Below are positions 1-7,302 of a DNA stretch of 12,037 nucleotides, in pieces. The position numbers and the translations under genes were made by a program. Positions within the stretch are counted from its first letter, which is position 1, and every line of letters starts with the position of its first letter. Below the pieces are notes generated by a model. That model made no database searches, was not told the DNA's origin, and worked only from the letters and a program-made list of their open reading frames with translations. Source of the DNA: Bacillota bacterium (lineage in GTDB: Bacteria > Bacillota > Clostridia > Lachnospirales > Lachnospiraceae); the NCBI GenBank assembly GCA_023420935.1, contig JAEZUR010000101.1, forward strand, positions 1 to 12,037, given 5' to 3'.

Positions 1-446
1 TATTGGTCTCCTTTTTTTCTACAACTTAGATCCAGAACTAAATGTTTCTTACCAGTGACTTTGTTTATTTTCTCTAAATTATCATAATTTATCCTACCAT
101 CTTTAAATACAAATGAAGTAACAATTACATGAGATGCACCATGTTTTAAGAAAAACAAGGCATTTTCATCCGTTATACCGCCACCAACTTGAAGACCTTC
201 TGGATATTCTTTCAAAGCGCCTAAAGCTTGTTCCACATCTCTTTCATAATATTCACTTTCTACTGGATTCAAGAGAATGATATGTCCTCCTACTAATTTA
301 TTCTTTTTATATAATCTGGCATAGAACTCTGCATTTTGCTGTGAAATAAAGTTTTCTTTTGCTTCATTTCCCTGATCTTTTAAACTTCCACCAACTATTT
401 GTTTTACTTGTCCATTATGTATATCAATACAAGGTCTGAATTTCAT
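1..446 (-). CDS. hisA: HisA, eukaryotic-type ProFAR isomerase, partial (C-terminus outside window)
   Basis: This is the N-terminal 148 residues of a phosphoribosylformimino-5-aminoimidazole carboxamide ribotide isomerase, the fourth step of histidine synthesis, a cytosolic (beta/alpha)8-barrel enzyme. I translated it from the complement: it opens MKFRPCIDIHNGQVKQIVGG, with the expected catalytic Asp at residue 8, then GGHIILLN (53-60), LQVGGGI (85-91), ASHVIVTS (104-111) and LVLDLSCRKK (136-145). This wording matches the fungal/plant HIS6-type isomerase rather than the usual bacterial HisA, whose start reads more like M-I-PAIDL. The ATG at 444-446 has a GAGAGG Shine-Dalgarno 9 nt upstream. 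The frame is open to the window edge, and about 100 more residues are expected. The gene has its own promoter and is divergent from the Ig-like protein gene. Whether other his genes follow cannot be seen. Confidence 0.9.
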   Translation of the reverse strand, partial: MKFRPCIDIHNGQVKQIVGGSLKDQGNEAKENFISQQNAEFYARLYKKNKLVGGHIILLNPVESEYYERDVEQALGALKEYPEGLQVGGGITDENALFFLKHGASHVIVTSFVFKDGRINYDNLEKINKVTGKKHLVLDLSCRKKGDQ

Positions 447-476
447 ATCACGATACCTCTCTTCCTATATAATGAT

Positions 477-505
477 ATTTAATTCATTTTTTATTGTTTT
501 GTCAA
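477..505 (-). promoter_or_regulatory. Sigma-A type promoter of hisA
   Basis: On the minus strand a perfect TTGACA -35 (500-505) is followed, after 17 nt, by TTAAAT (477-482, 4 of 6 to the -10 consensus). A TATCAT sits a few bases further down and could also serve, with a longer spacer. It lies 31 bp upstream of the hisA start codon. Confidence 0.6.
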
Positions 506-576
506 GCATAGTTTCATGTAATCAAACTCATTCTATATTCTTTTTGGATTTTTTGTCTAATTATGTTATATTCTTC

Positions 577-605
577 TTTAAAACTACACCAAAATATACT
601 ATAAT
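577..605 (+). promoter_or_regulatory. Sigma-A type promoter of the Ig-like protein / ligase unit
   Basis: TTTAAA (577-582, 4 of 6 to TTGACA), a 17-nt spacer and a perfect TATAAT (600-605) lie 66 bp upstream of the start codon at 672. A second, weaker candidate is TTGGAT (544-549) with TATATT (567-572). No separate promoter fits in the short gap before the downstream ligase gene, so this promoter probably serves both. Confidence 0.6.
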
Positions 606-671
606 ATTTCCATTGGATCATTGTATTTTATTACATCTAGTTCCAAATAATCACAATAGGGAGGAATTCAA

Positions 672-1901
672 ATGAACAAACTTTTTAAGAGAATTGCAAT
701 TTTATTATGTATCATCTTTATCGCTCCTACAATACTAAACTGTTTACCATCTGTGAATAGTGTAACTAGTGTTGAGGCAGCAGCAAAAAAAGCAAAACTT
801 TACCAAAAAACTGGAACCATTGGCATTCAAAGCAGTCCTGAATATTTATATGTAGAGAACCAGAAAGAATCAGCAAAGTACACCTATACTTCTTCAGATA
901 AAAAGATAGCAACTGTAGATAAATACGGTGTGGTAACTGGTATTTCAAAAGGCAGTGCAAAGATTACGGTAAAGGAAGTCTATAAGAAAAAAACTACAAC
1001 AGTTGGAACATATAAAGTTACTGTTGTAAATTCCGCACTTGCGCTAAAGGAAGACACAGCCACCCTTTATAGCAAATATTATGCACCTATTAAGTATATA
1101 AATCATAAAGCTACCTATAAATATGATATTTCTGATACAAGTATTGTTACTTATAATGAGGAAGGTTATCTTATAGGTTTAAAAGCAGGTACAACCAATA
1201 TTAAAGTTTCTGAAACATATAAGAATAAGAAACGTGATTTAGGCTCATTTGCATTGACTGTAGTGGAATCAACTCTTCACCCAGAATCCACGGCCATCGA
1301 AGTAGGTGTGAATTCAAAAAATCCTCTTTACAATTATATTGTTATCGAGAATCAACCTTGGAACTCTGAAGTAACTTATTCCTATGAATCATCAAATACT
1401 TCCGTTGTAACAGTAACAAAAGAGACCAGTGAGTGGTTCGAAGATCTGTACTATATCAAAGGTATCGCTACCGGAACAGCTACTATTACCGTATACGAAG
1501 AATACAAGGGGAACAAAAGAACGGTTGGTACTGTAGCGGTAACTGTACGCGAAATTCCAATTACTGATCTAAAATTCAATACATATTTCTTTGATACAGA
1601 GAATGGAACGCTAACAACAACAGTATATTTAGGAGAAGATGATGAGCTTTCTTTATTAAAAGACTATATCGTAAAAGCACCCGAAAATGCAACTACAGAC
1701 GTAACTTTCTCTTCCAGTAACGAAGCCATAGCAAAAGTTGATAACGATGGAAAAATCACAACAGTAAGTGGTGGAACAGTAACAATCACCGTGAAATCAG
1801 GTAACTTCCAGGATAAGCTTCAGCTCACTGTAATTGATCTTGATGATGATAGCTACGACGAAGAAGATACCACTTATGTAAACGATGACGACGAAGAATA
1901 A
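672..1901 (+). CDS. Secreted protein with four bacterial Ig-like (BIG2-type) repeats and an acidic tail
   Basis: The 409-residue product starts with a Sec signal peptide (basic MNKLFKR, hydrophobic 8-30, likely cleavage near the AAA at 36-38). Four repeats follow at about 42-119, 120-198, 199-296 and 297-388. Each has the BIG2 pattern of a Ser/Thr-rich strand, 'S...IATVD..G.VTGISKGSAKITV' (split here, residues 74-100 in repeat 1), and a closing VTV strand. Repeats 1-3 share a K/E-rich 'EYK.K...VGT' hairpin that repeat 4 lacks. The last 21 residues are acidic (13 Asp/Glu). There is no LPXTG motif, S-layer homology domain or enzyme domain, so the protein is probably released or held non-covalently at the wall. 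BIG2 domains usually serve as stalks or adhesion modules; no ligand can be named. The start is supported by GGGAGGA just upstream. Confidence 0.8.
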   Translation: MNKLFKRIAILLCIIFIAPTILNCLPSVNSVTSVEAAAKKAKLYQKTGTIGIQSSPEYLYVENQKESAKYTYTSSDKKIATVDKYGVVTGISKGSAKITVKEVYKKKTTTVGTYKVTVVNSALALKEDTATLYSKYYAPIKYINHKATYKYDISDTSIVTYNEEGYLIGLKAGTTNIKVSETYKNKKRDLGSFALTVVESTLHPESTAIEVGVNSKNPLYNYIVIENQPWNSEVTYSYESSNTSVVTVTKETSEWFEDLYYIKGIATGTATITVYEEYKGNKRTVGTVAVTVREIPITDLKFNTYFFDTENGTLTTTVYLGEDDELSLLKDYIVKAPENATTDVTFSSSNEAIAKVDNDGKITTVSGGTVTITVKSGNFQDKLQLTVIDLDDDSYDEEDTTYVNDDDEE

Positions 1902-1911
1902 TTAATTATAG

Positions 1912-1934
1912 AAGGGGCTACAATAGCCCCTTTT
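1912..1934 (+). terminator. Intrinsic terminator between the Ig-like gene and the ligase gene
   Basis: AAGGGGCTA (1912-1920), a CAA loop and TAGCCCCTT (1924-1932) form a 9-bp GC-rich stem ending in TTTT. It starts 10 bp after the stop codon and ends 24 bp before the next start. Expression of the downstream gene therefore probably depends on read-through, making it a likely partial terminator that lowers ligase dose. Confidence 0.8.
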
Positions 1935-1944
1935 GTATACCATC

Positions 1945-1952
1945 AAGGAGGA
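1945..1952 (+). promoter_or_regulatory. Shine-Dalgarno site fixing a TTG start for the ligase-family gene
   Basis: AAGGAGGA lies 6 nt upstream of TTG at 1959-1961. This spacing is ideal, and no in-frame ATG nearby has a comparable site, so the gene starts with TTG. Confidence 0.8.
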
Positions 1953-1958
1953 TCTACT

Positions 1959-3788
1959 TTGAGTAAGCAGCATAAGAAAAAGAAGAGTTCAAGTGAGTTA
2001 CTTCTTCCTATCATCATTACAATTGGCATACTGCCATTCATCTCTCGTATGCTTTTATATGATTGTGGATTATCCAATTATTCATGGTTTTCAAACAATG
2101 CCATCGTGACCGATTTTTTCTCCTATTATAAAAGCTACCTTTTCAGTTTGATAGCTATTACTGCCGGAATTATCTTATTAATATACGCTATCCTTTACAA
2201 GGCATCTGTAAAACCCATGAAAATATTTGTACCACTTAGTATCTATTTCGTATGCATTTTGTTATCTACCATTTTTTCCATTGATAAACGCATCTCACTT
2301 CATGGTGGAATCGCTCATTTTGAGAACTCACTTGTATTAGTTGGCTATATCATTCTTTGTACATACGCGTATCAAATGATAAAATCGGATGAGGATATCA
2401 GACTTGTTAGGAATACATTATTAATTTCACTTTGTTTCATGTGCTTTCTTGGCATCTTTCAAGCGCTAGGTCTTGATCCATTTGGATTTGAATGGTTTCA
2501 AAAACTAATCATTCCAAGTCAATACCACAGAGACTATCTTGGCGCTATTGGAAGGAATACCAAAGCTAATGCTGTATCCCTAACACTTTTTAATTCCAAT
2601 TATGCTGGTGTCTATCTCTCTATGTTACTTTCCTTTCTCCTTCCTGATTACGTTGCCCAATGGAACACAACAGCTATCAGTAAGAAGCCATCATTTCGAG
2701 AGATTATATCAAGAGTAGGGTTTTCTACCCTAATCATTATCATCTTTATACTCGTAATGAAAACCTATTCCAGAGCTACTCTTGTTGCAATTCTATTTAT
2801 AGGATTACAATTTGGATATTTTTATAGAAAGAAATTGATAAGTTATCGAAAGCCTTTGATTGTATTCACATCACTTATAATTATTCTATTTATTGGAGTA
2901 GATTCCTTTAGTGGTTTTCGTTTTTTGAATAAAATTTCTGCGACTTTTTCAACACTAAGCCAAAAAGTAAGTAACAATTCACTAGAGGAAATTATTACAC
3001 AAAAAGATAACATTACATTTCGTTACAAGGGAGAAATACTGAATGTTGCATTTGATAACGTGGACTCAAAAGACAAATCTCTTTCCTTTACCGACTCAAC
3101 TGGCAGTGACTTAACTAGTTCTTATAACAAGGAAAAATCCACCTTATCAATCAAACCTTTTCAGGATATATCTTTTGCCATAGAAATAAGAAATGATATT
3201 ACTTATCTTGTTGCTACCATAGAAGAGACAAAATGGAATTTTCTTTTTAGCGAAGAAACTGGATACTTATACGAAAATGATTTTGGTAAATTAGACCAAT
3301 TAACTTCTATAAGTCAGGTTGGATTTAAAAACCACGAGAATATTGCTTCTGGAAGAGGCTATATATGGTCAAGATCCCTTCCACTCCTTAAAAATACAAT
3401 TTTAATTGGAAGTGGGCCAGATACATTTTCACTTCTATTTCCACAAACTGATTATGTTGGAAAAGCAAATAATTGTAAAACACCATATACCTTTATTGAA
3501 AAACCACACAGTCTTTATCTTATGATTGGTATCCAAACCGGATTAGTATCGCTGATCGCCTTTCTAGTCTTCTGTATTTGTTATTCGATCGATTCTATAA
3601 AACGATATAAAAATTGTAATTTTACAACAAGCAGTCAGCGTATTGGTTTCGGTTGCTTCTTAGCTGTCACTTGTTACCTAATCTGCGGGATATTTAATGA
3701 CTCTTCTTTACAGACTTCACCTATTTTCTGGGTGCTCCTTGGTCTGGGAATAGCAATAAACCGTATGAATTACGAGGAAATCTCGTAG
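1959..3788 (+). CDS. O-antigen ligase / Wzy polymerase family membrane protein with a beta-rich insert
   Basis: The 609-residue polytopic membrane protein has a basic N-terminus (KKKKSS) and hydrophobic segments at about 13-34, 60-80, 88-107, 124-140, 152-170, 205-229, 252-268, 273-290, 298-314, 518-545, 562-580 and 586-602. Family hallmarks are YSRAT (270-274), SGRGYIW (464-470), GSGPDTF (484-490) and the His in KPHSLYLM (515-522); in WaaL-type enzymes the equivalent Arg and His in the large outer loop are needed for transfer of lipid-linked glycan. Family members ligate or polymerise undecaprenyl-linked glycans, or glycosylate proteins (PglL-type). The acceptor here is unknown. An extra stretch of about 125 residues (330-455) of predicted beta strands sits in the outer loop. 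It follows the secreted Ig-like gene. The last codons overlap the shared terminator hairpin. Confidence 0.75.
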   Translation: MSKQHKKKKSSSELLLPIIITIGILPFISRMLLYDCGLSNYSWFSNNAIVTDFFSYYKSYLFSLIAITAGIILLIYAILYKASVKPMKIFVPLSIYFVCILLSTIFSIDKRISLHGGIAHFENSLVLVGYIILCTYAYQMIKSDEDIRLVRNTLLISLCFMCFLGIFQALGLDPFGFEWFQKLIIPSQYHRDYLGAIGRNTKANAVSLTLFNSNYAGVYLSMLLSFLLPDYVAQWNTTAISKKPSFREIISRVGFSTLIIIIFILVMKTYSRATLVAILFIGLQFGYFYRKKLISYRKPLIVFTSLIIILFIGVDSFSGFRFLNKISATFSTLSQKVSNNSLEEIITQKDNITFRYKGEILNVAFDNVDSKDKSLSFTDSTGSDLTSSYNKEKSTLSIKPFQDISFAIEIRNDITYLVATIEETKWNFLFSEETGYLYENDFGKLDQLTSISQVGFKNHENIASGRGYIWSRSLPLLKNTILIGSGPDTFSLLFPQTDYVGKANNCKTPYTFIEKPHSLYLMIGIQTGLVSLIAFLVFCICYSIDSIKRYKNCNFTTSSQRIGFGCFLAVTCYLICGIFNDSSLQTSPIFWVLLGLGIAINRMNYEEIS

Positions 3789-3800
3789 TTCATACGGTTT
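3758..3800. terminator. Bidirectional terminator shared by convergent operons
   Basis: Arms at 3758-3776 and 3782-3800 form a 19-bp stem with a single T/G wobble and a 5-nt loop (GAAAT). The stem is followed by T-runs in both directions (TTTATT on each strand). The left arm and loop code for the last residues of the ligase-family protein, and its stop codon is inside the right arm. The same hairpin ends the minus-strand sugar operon 12 bp after the GH130 stop. Confidence 0.9.
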
Positions 3801-3811
3801 TATTGGCTGTT

Positions 3812-4834
3812 CTATCTTTTTCCTAATTCAGCATCTGATTCACAAACTATACTATTCTTTTTAATATAATCTACAATTTCATCAAACTGTGTGAATGCTA
3901 ATGCTACATAACTATCAGAAGCACCATAGTAAATTGCAATTTTACCTGTTTCAGAATCATGAATTGTAGCACAAGGGAAAACAACATTAGGAACAAATCC
4001 TCTTTCTTCATACCACTCTTCTGGAGTTAATAAGTAAGTTTCACATCTGTATTTAACAATAGATGGATTCTCCAGGTCTAGGATAGCTCCACCAATGCTA
4101 TAAACGAAACCATTACAAGTGCTACTTACACCATGATAGAACACAAGCCATCCTTCTGATGTTTCAATTGGAGCCGCTCCTCCACCTATTTTAACAGATT
4201 CCCACCATTTACTTCCTTTGCCCATTACATGTCTATGTTTACCCCAGTAAACCATATCTGGGCTTTCACTAATAAAGATATCTCCAAATGGAGTATGTCC
4301 ACTATCACTTGGACGACTTAACATTACGAAATTACCATTAATTTTTCTTGGGAATAATACTGCATTTCTGTTATATGGAATGAATGGGCATTCTAATCTT
4401 ACAAACTTCTTAAAATCTGTTGTCTTTGCCATCCCAATTGCAGCGCCAAAGAAATCCTGACACCAAATAATATAATAAGTATCTTCTACTTTTACTAGTC
4501 TTGGATCATAAGCGTACAAAGGCATAAATGGGTTTCCATCTTCATCTTCAAATGGTATTTTATTTGAATCAAATTCCCAATGAATGGCATCCTTACTTCT
4601 TCCTAAATATATATATGGTACACCATTGGTTTGTTCCCCACGGAAAACACCAATAAATCCATCTTCATAAGGCATTACTGCACTATTAAAAATTCTTGCT
4701 ACTCCCTCAATCGGATTTCTTCCGATAATTGGATTCTCTGAATATCTCCAAATTGGTGCACCAACAATATTTTCTGGTCTTTCCTGCCACGGAACATTTT
4801 TCACTACTGGGCTAATCATTTTAATTTTGCTCAT
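3812..4834 (-). CDS. GH130 beta-mannoside phosphorylase (likely beta-1,4-mannooligosaccharide phosphorylase)
   Basis: The 340-residue protein has no signal peptide, so it acts in the cytosol. It is a five-bladed beta-propeller GH130 enzyme. The proposed general acid is Asp110 in YAYDPR. The phosphate-binding set of GH130 phosphorylases is present: Arg156 (NRNAVLFPRK), Arg174 (LSRPSD), Lys215 (SVKIGGG) and His234 (FYHG). From memory these correspond, with constant small offsets, to Asp104, Arg150, Arg168, Lys212 and His231 of the mannoside phosphorylase Uhgb_MP. Retention of both Arg residues argues for phosphorolysis rather than the hydrolysis seen in GH130 members that lack them. The expected reaction is beta-mannoside plus phosphate giving mannose 1-phosphate. 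The sequence style (SGHTPFGDIF, YWGKHRHV) fits the GH130_2-like group; mannosyl-glucose or mannosyl-GlcNAc substrates remain possible. It is the last gene of the transporter operon, 89 bp after the DUF624 gene, with AAAGGA about 11 nt before ATG. Confidence 0.88.
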   Translation of the reverse strand: MSKIKMISPVVKNVPWQERPENIVGAPIWRYSENPIIGRNPIEGVARIFNSAVMPYEDGFIGVFRGEQTNGVPYIYLGRSKDAIHWEFDSNKIPFEDEDGNPFMPLYAYDPRLVKVEDTYYIIWCQDFFGAAIGMAKTTDFKKFVRLECPFIPYNRNAVLFPRKINGNFVMLSRPSDSGHTPFGDIFISESPDMVYWGKHRHVMGKGSKWWESVKIGGGAAPIETSEGWLVFYHGVSSTCNGFVYSIGGAILDLENPSIVKYRCETYLLTPEEWYEERGFVPNVVFPCATIHDSETGKIAIYYGASDSYVALAFTQFDEIVDYIKKNSIVCESDAELGKR

Positions 4835-4844
4835 ATGCTCTGCT

Positions 4845-4874
4845 ATTCCTTTCTAATGCAAAGGAATTTCCTTT
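4845..4874 (-). promoter_or_regulatory. Possible Shine-Dalgarno-masking hairpin before the GH130 gene
   Basis: In the minus-strand mRNA ATTCCTTT (complement of 4860-4867) can pair with AAAGGAAT (complement of 4845-4852) across a 7-nt loop, and the second arm contains the Shine-Dalgarno AAAGGA. A further upstream AAAGGAA (complement of 4868-4874) can pair instead with the first arm, which would free the site. The arms are short and AT-rich, so this is a suggestion only. Confidence 0.35.
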
Positions 4875-4923
4875 CTTATAGTATTCATTTATTAAAAAGT
4901 TTGTTGTAATAAAACAATCTGTA

Positions 4924-5574
4924 TTACCTATTTTTTTCTTTCCCATATGCTAGATACGCAAATTCATCATTTTCATCTAGCATTCCTAATACTTTTTTAT
5001 AAAATAACATCTGAATAAATATTACGACTTCGATTGCGAACATAAAAAATGTTCCTGTAAAAAATAAAATCACGAGTAACGCGTTGGAAAATAGCGTAAC
5101 GCAACACACCATACCAGCAAAGATTGGTACAAGAAAATGTGGTTTCATAAACATTGCAAACATAACATCTATTAGATTCACAGTTTCATTTACAAAAACA
5201 TAGAACCCCGCTATATACATAGTTAAGACTAATAAAAATGCAATAAATGCTAAGCAAGTTACGGAATAAACCATATTTTCTGCTTTTGCTGCCACAAGCA
5301 TTCCAACTACATTCAATATCATAACCAAAGATACTGGAACAAATTTTAGTAATTTAAACGAACTTCTTAGATATCTAAAAAACGTCTTTACAATGCTATC
5401 ATTAATATTAATAACCTTATAAATCGTGTCTTTACCAATCATAAAAGCTGCACCCAATACTGGTAACAATAACAGTGTGCCCGAAAGTAAAATTGTCACA
5501 AAACATAATATACTTGTAAAAAATACGATATGAATTGCTGATAATATCCTGTAAAAAAGTGACTCTCTTGTCAT
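4924..5574 (-). CDS. DUF624 / YesL-family membrane protein
   Basis: The 216-residue integral membrane protein has hydrophobic segments at about 12-46, 77-97, 102-127, 146-168 and 169-192, and a charged C-terminus. The opening (SLFYRILSAIHIVFFTSILCF...PVLGAAFMIGKDTIY, split here) matches the DUF624 family typified by B. subtilis YesL. In Firmicutes such genes regularly sit in CUT1 oligosaccharide ABC transporter operons, but no biochemical role is established that I know of. Its start overlaps the stop of the preceding permease by 4 nt (ATGA at 5571-5574), with GGGAG 10 nt upstream inside the permease gene, so the two are translationally coupled. It may help transporter assembly or function at the membrane; this is inferred from context only. 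Confidence 0.8.
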   Translation of the reverse strand: MTRESLFYRILSAIHIVFFTSILCFVTILLSGTLLLLPVLGAAFMIGKDTIYKVININDSIVKTFFRYLRSSFKLLKFVPVSLVMILNVVGMLVAAKAENMVYSVTCLAFIAFLLVLTMYIAGFYVFVNETVNLIDVMFAMFMKPHFLVPIFAGMVCCVTLFSNALLVILFFTGTFFMFAIEVVIFIQMLFYKKVLGMLDENDEFAYLAYGKEKNR

Positions 5575-6398
5575 GATTTAATTGCTCCCGCCAAACCATA
5601 GTAAATATATTTTTGTAAGAACAGATACACAATACCGATTGGTATGATACCTAATAAGATAGCTGCAGCTACAATTTCAAATGGCGTTGACATATTACCA
5701 AAGAATTGATACAACGCAACTGTAAACGTTTGAACATCTTTTCTTAAATATAGGTTTGGAATATAAAAATCATTATACAGTCCAATACCATTTAGTATAA
5801 GAAGTGTTGTACATGCTGGTTTCAAAAGCGGAAGTATGATACAACGATAAATGGTAAAATAATTTGCTCCATCAATCAATGCTGATTGATCTAATTCTTT
5901 TGAAATAGACTCTAATAAATTAAACATAATATAAATACCTATTATACCAACTCCAGAGTATAAAATAATAACACTTGGCATTTTATTTACTAGATGCAAC
6001 TTATAAATAATCTGAAATACAACAGTTTGTGTAGTAACTACTGGAATAAACATTGTCAGTGTAAAAAGTGTCATAATAATCTTTTTACCACGAAACTCAA
6101 AACGATGCAATATGTAAGATACCATTGTTGTAAATAATATCTGTAATGTAAGTGAGATTCCTAAAATTATAGCTGTATTTATTAATGCTTTACCTAATCC
6201 ACCCACTTTAATTGCGTAAATAAAGTTATACATATTAAACCAGTTTTTAGGAGGGGTCAGCACACCTGTGGAGGAATATTCAGCACCTGTCTTGAATGCC
6301 ATAAATATTAAAGGCATGATTGGTATCACTACAAATATACAGGCAGCTACAAGAAAGACATAACGCATTACCTTATAAAGTTTACTTTCTTTAATCAT
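5571..6398 (-). CDS. CUT1 sugar ABC transporter permease (MalG/AraQ type)
   Basis: The 275-residue permease has six likely membrane helices: about 11-34, then a periplasmic-face loop, 70-98, 105-130, 140-163, 195-220 and 240-262. The cytoplasmic EAA loop reads ELDQSALIDGANYFTIYRCI (167-186) followed by ILPLLKPA, the usual coupling-helix site for the ATPase. The protein ends GLAGAIKS, the common MalG-type C-terminus that contacts the ATPase. It pairs with the upstream MalF-type permease to form the channel for the sugar delivered by the binding lipoprotein. It starts only 2 nt after the preceding gene's stop, with GGGAG as ribosome site, and overlaps the DUF624 gene by 4 nt. Confidence 0.9.
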   Translation of the reverse strand: MIKESKLYKVMRYVFLVAACIFVVIPIMPLIFMAFKTGAEYSSTGVLTPPKNWFNMYNFIYAIKVGGLGKALINTAIILGISLTLQILFTTMVSYILHRFEFRGKKIIMTLFTLTMFIPVVTTQTVVFQIIYKLHLVNKMPSVIILYSGVGIIGIYIMFNLLESISKELDQSALIDGANYFTIYRCIILPLLKPACTTLLILNGIGLYNDFYIPNLYLRKDVQTFTVALYQFFGNMSTPFEIVAAAILLGIIPIGIVYLFLQKYIYYGLAGAIKS

Positions 6399-6400
6399 TG

Positions 6401-7264
6401 TTAATTCTCTCCCTTCTTATTAAAGATGCTTTGTAACCCTACCGCTATTACTACTATGATAAATACCATGATTGAAAGTGCTGCCGCAAAACCAACTCTG
6501 TTATCTGCAAATGCACTCTGTTGAATCTGAATAACTGGTGTAACAGTACCATTAGATCCATTCATCATGATGTAAGGAATTTCGAATACCTGAATTGAGC
6601 CTGAAACACTTAATAATATGTTAATAAATAATACATTACGTATGGATGGAATGGAGATATATAATATTTCTTGCCATTTCTTACATCCATCTACGGCAGC
6701 TGCTTCAAAAAGGTCAGACGGAATGGTCTGTAACGCGCCAAAGAACATAATAAAATTCATACCATAGTACCTCCAAATACTTATGGATGCAATGGATGGA
6801 TTTACTAATTTCAAATTTTGTAACCACTGTTGTTGTAGATTACCTAATCCAATGGTTTCTAATATTAAGTTAAGTGTACCTGAATTATTAAAGAATATGA
6901 TAAATATGGTTGATACAATAACACCATTTAATAAATATGGTATAATTAAAAATCCTTTAAAAATATTTAAACCACGGAATTTTCCGTTTACAAATATAGC
7001 CAAAACGAATGCAAATACCAACTGAGGTATTGCTACTAGCATATACCATAGACAGTTTTTAAATATCATAATATATTGTGGATCTGTTAATAATCTCTTA
7101 TAATTTTTGATTCCAATCCATTTTGGTGTACCAATGCCTTTATAATTTGTAAAACTTAAGTATACATTGGTTAAAATAGGAATATACGAGAATACCAATA
7201 AATGAATCACTGGTAATACTAAAAACGCAAAAATTATAATTCTGCTGCTTTTTGATTTTTTCAT
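6401..7264 (-). CDS. CUT1 sugar ABC transporter permease (MalF/UgpA type)
   Basis: The 287-residue permease begins MKKSKSSRIIIFAFLVLPVI and has six likely helices. A family-typical 'YIPILTNVYLSFTNYKG' stretch follows helix 1. The EAA loop reads DLFEAAAVDGCKKWQEILYI, followed by SIPSIRN. It forms a heterodimer with the next gene product and imports the oligosaccharide. The open frame extends upstream to a TTG at 7321, but that codon lies in the loop of an intercistronic hairpin. The ATG at 7262-7264 has AGGAG 10 nt upstream and gives the normal basic N-terminus directly before helix 1, so I start the gene there. No ATPase gene is present in the operon; CUT1 systems of Firmicutes often share an MsmK/MalK-type ATPase encoded elsewhere. 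Confidence 0.9.
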   Translation of the reverse strand: MKKSKSSRIIIFAFLVLPVIHLLVFSYIPILTNVYLSFTNYKGIGTPKWIGIKNYKRLLTDPQYIMIFKNCLWYMLVAIPQLVFAFVLAIFVNGKFRGLNIFKGFLIIPYLLNGVIVSTIFIIFFNNSGTLNLILETIGLGNLQQQWLQNLKLVNPSIASISIWRYYGMNFIMFFGALQTIPSDLFEAAAVDGCKKWQEILYISIPSIRNVLFINILLSVSGSIQVFEIPYIMMNGSNGTVTPVIQIQQSAFADNRVGFAAALSIMVFIIVVIAVGLQSIFNKKGEN

Positions 7265-7274
7265 GACTTCTATG

Positions 7275-7279
7275 CTCCT
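7275..7279 (-). promoter_or_regulatory. Shine-Dalgarno site deciding the permease start
   Basis: AGGAG on the minus strand lies 10 nt before ATG at 7264 and supports that start over the upstream in-frame TTG at 7321, which has only hairpin sequence before it. Confidence 0.65.
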
Positions 7280-7302
7280 GCTCCATCTTCTTATTTTAAT
7301 AT

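Noticed and set aside
472..675. A 67-codon plus-strand frame whose stop overlaps the start of the Ig-like gene (ATGA).
   Set aside because: It spans the divergent promoter region, has no purine-rich ribosome site, and its Phe/Ile/Ser-rich product is what AT-rich DNA yields by chance. The overlap is suggestive of a leader peptide but nothing else supports it.
5432..5632. A minus-strand frame overlapping the permease/DUF624 junction.
   Set aside because: It lies in another frame inside two well-supported genes and has no recognisable features.
6783..7025. A plus-strand 80-codon frame opposite the MalF-type permease.
   Set aside because: It is antisense to a conserved gene with no ribosome site or family resemblance; other antisense frames at 766-960 and 8337-8525 were rejected for the same reason.
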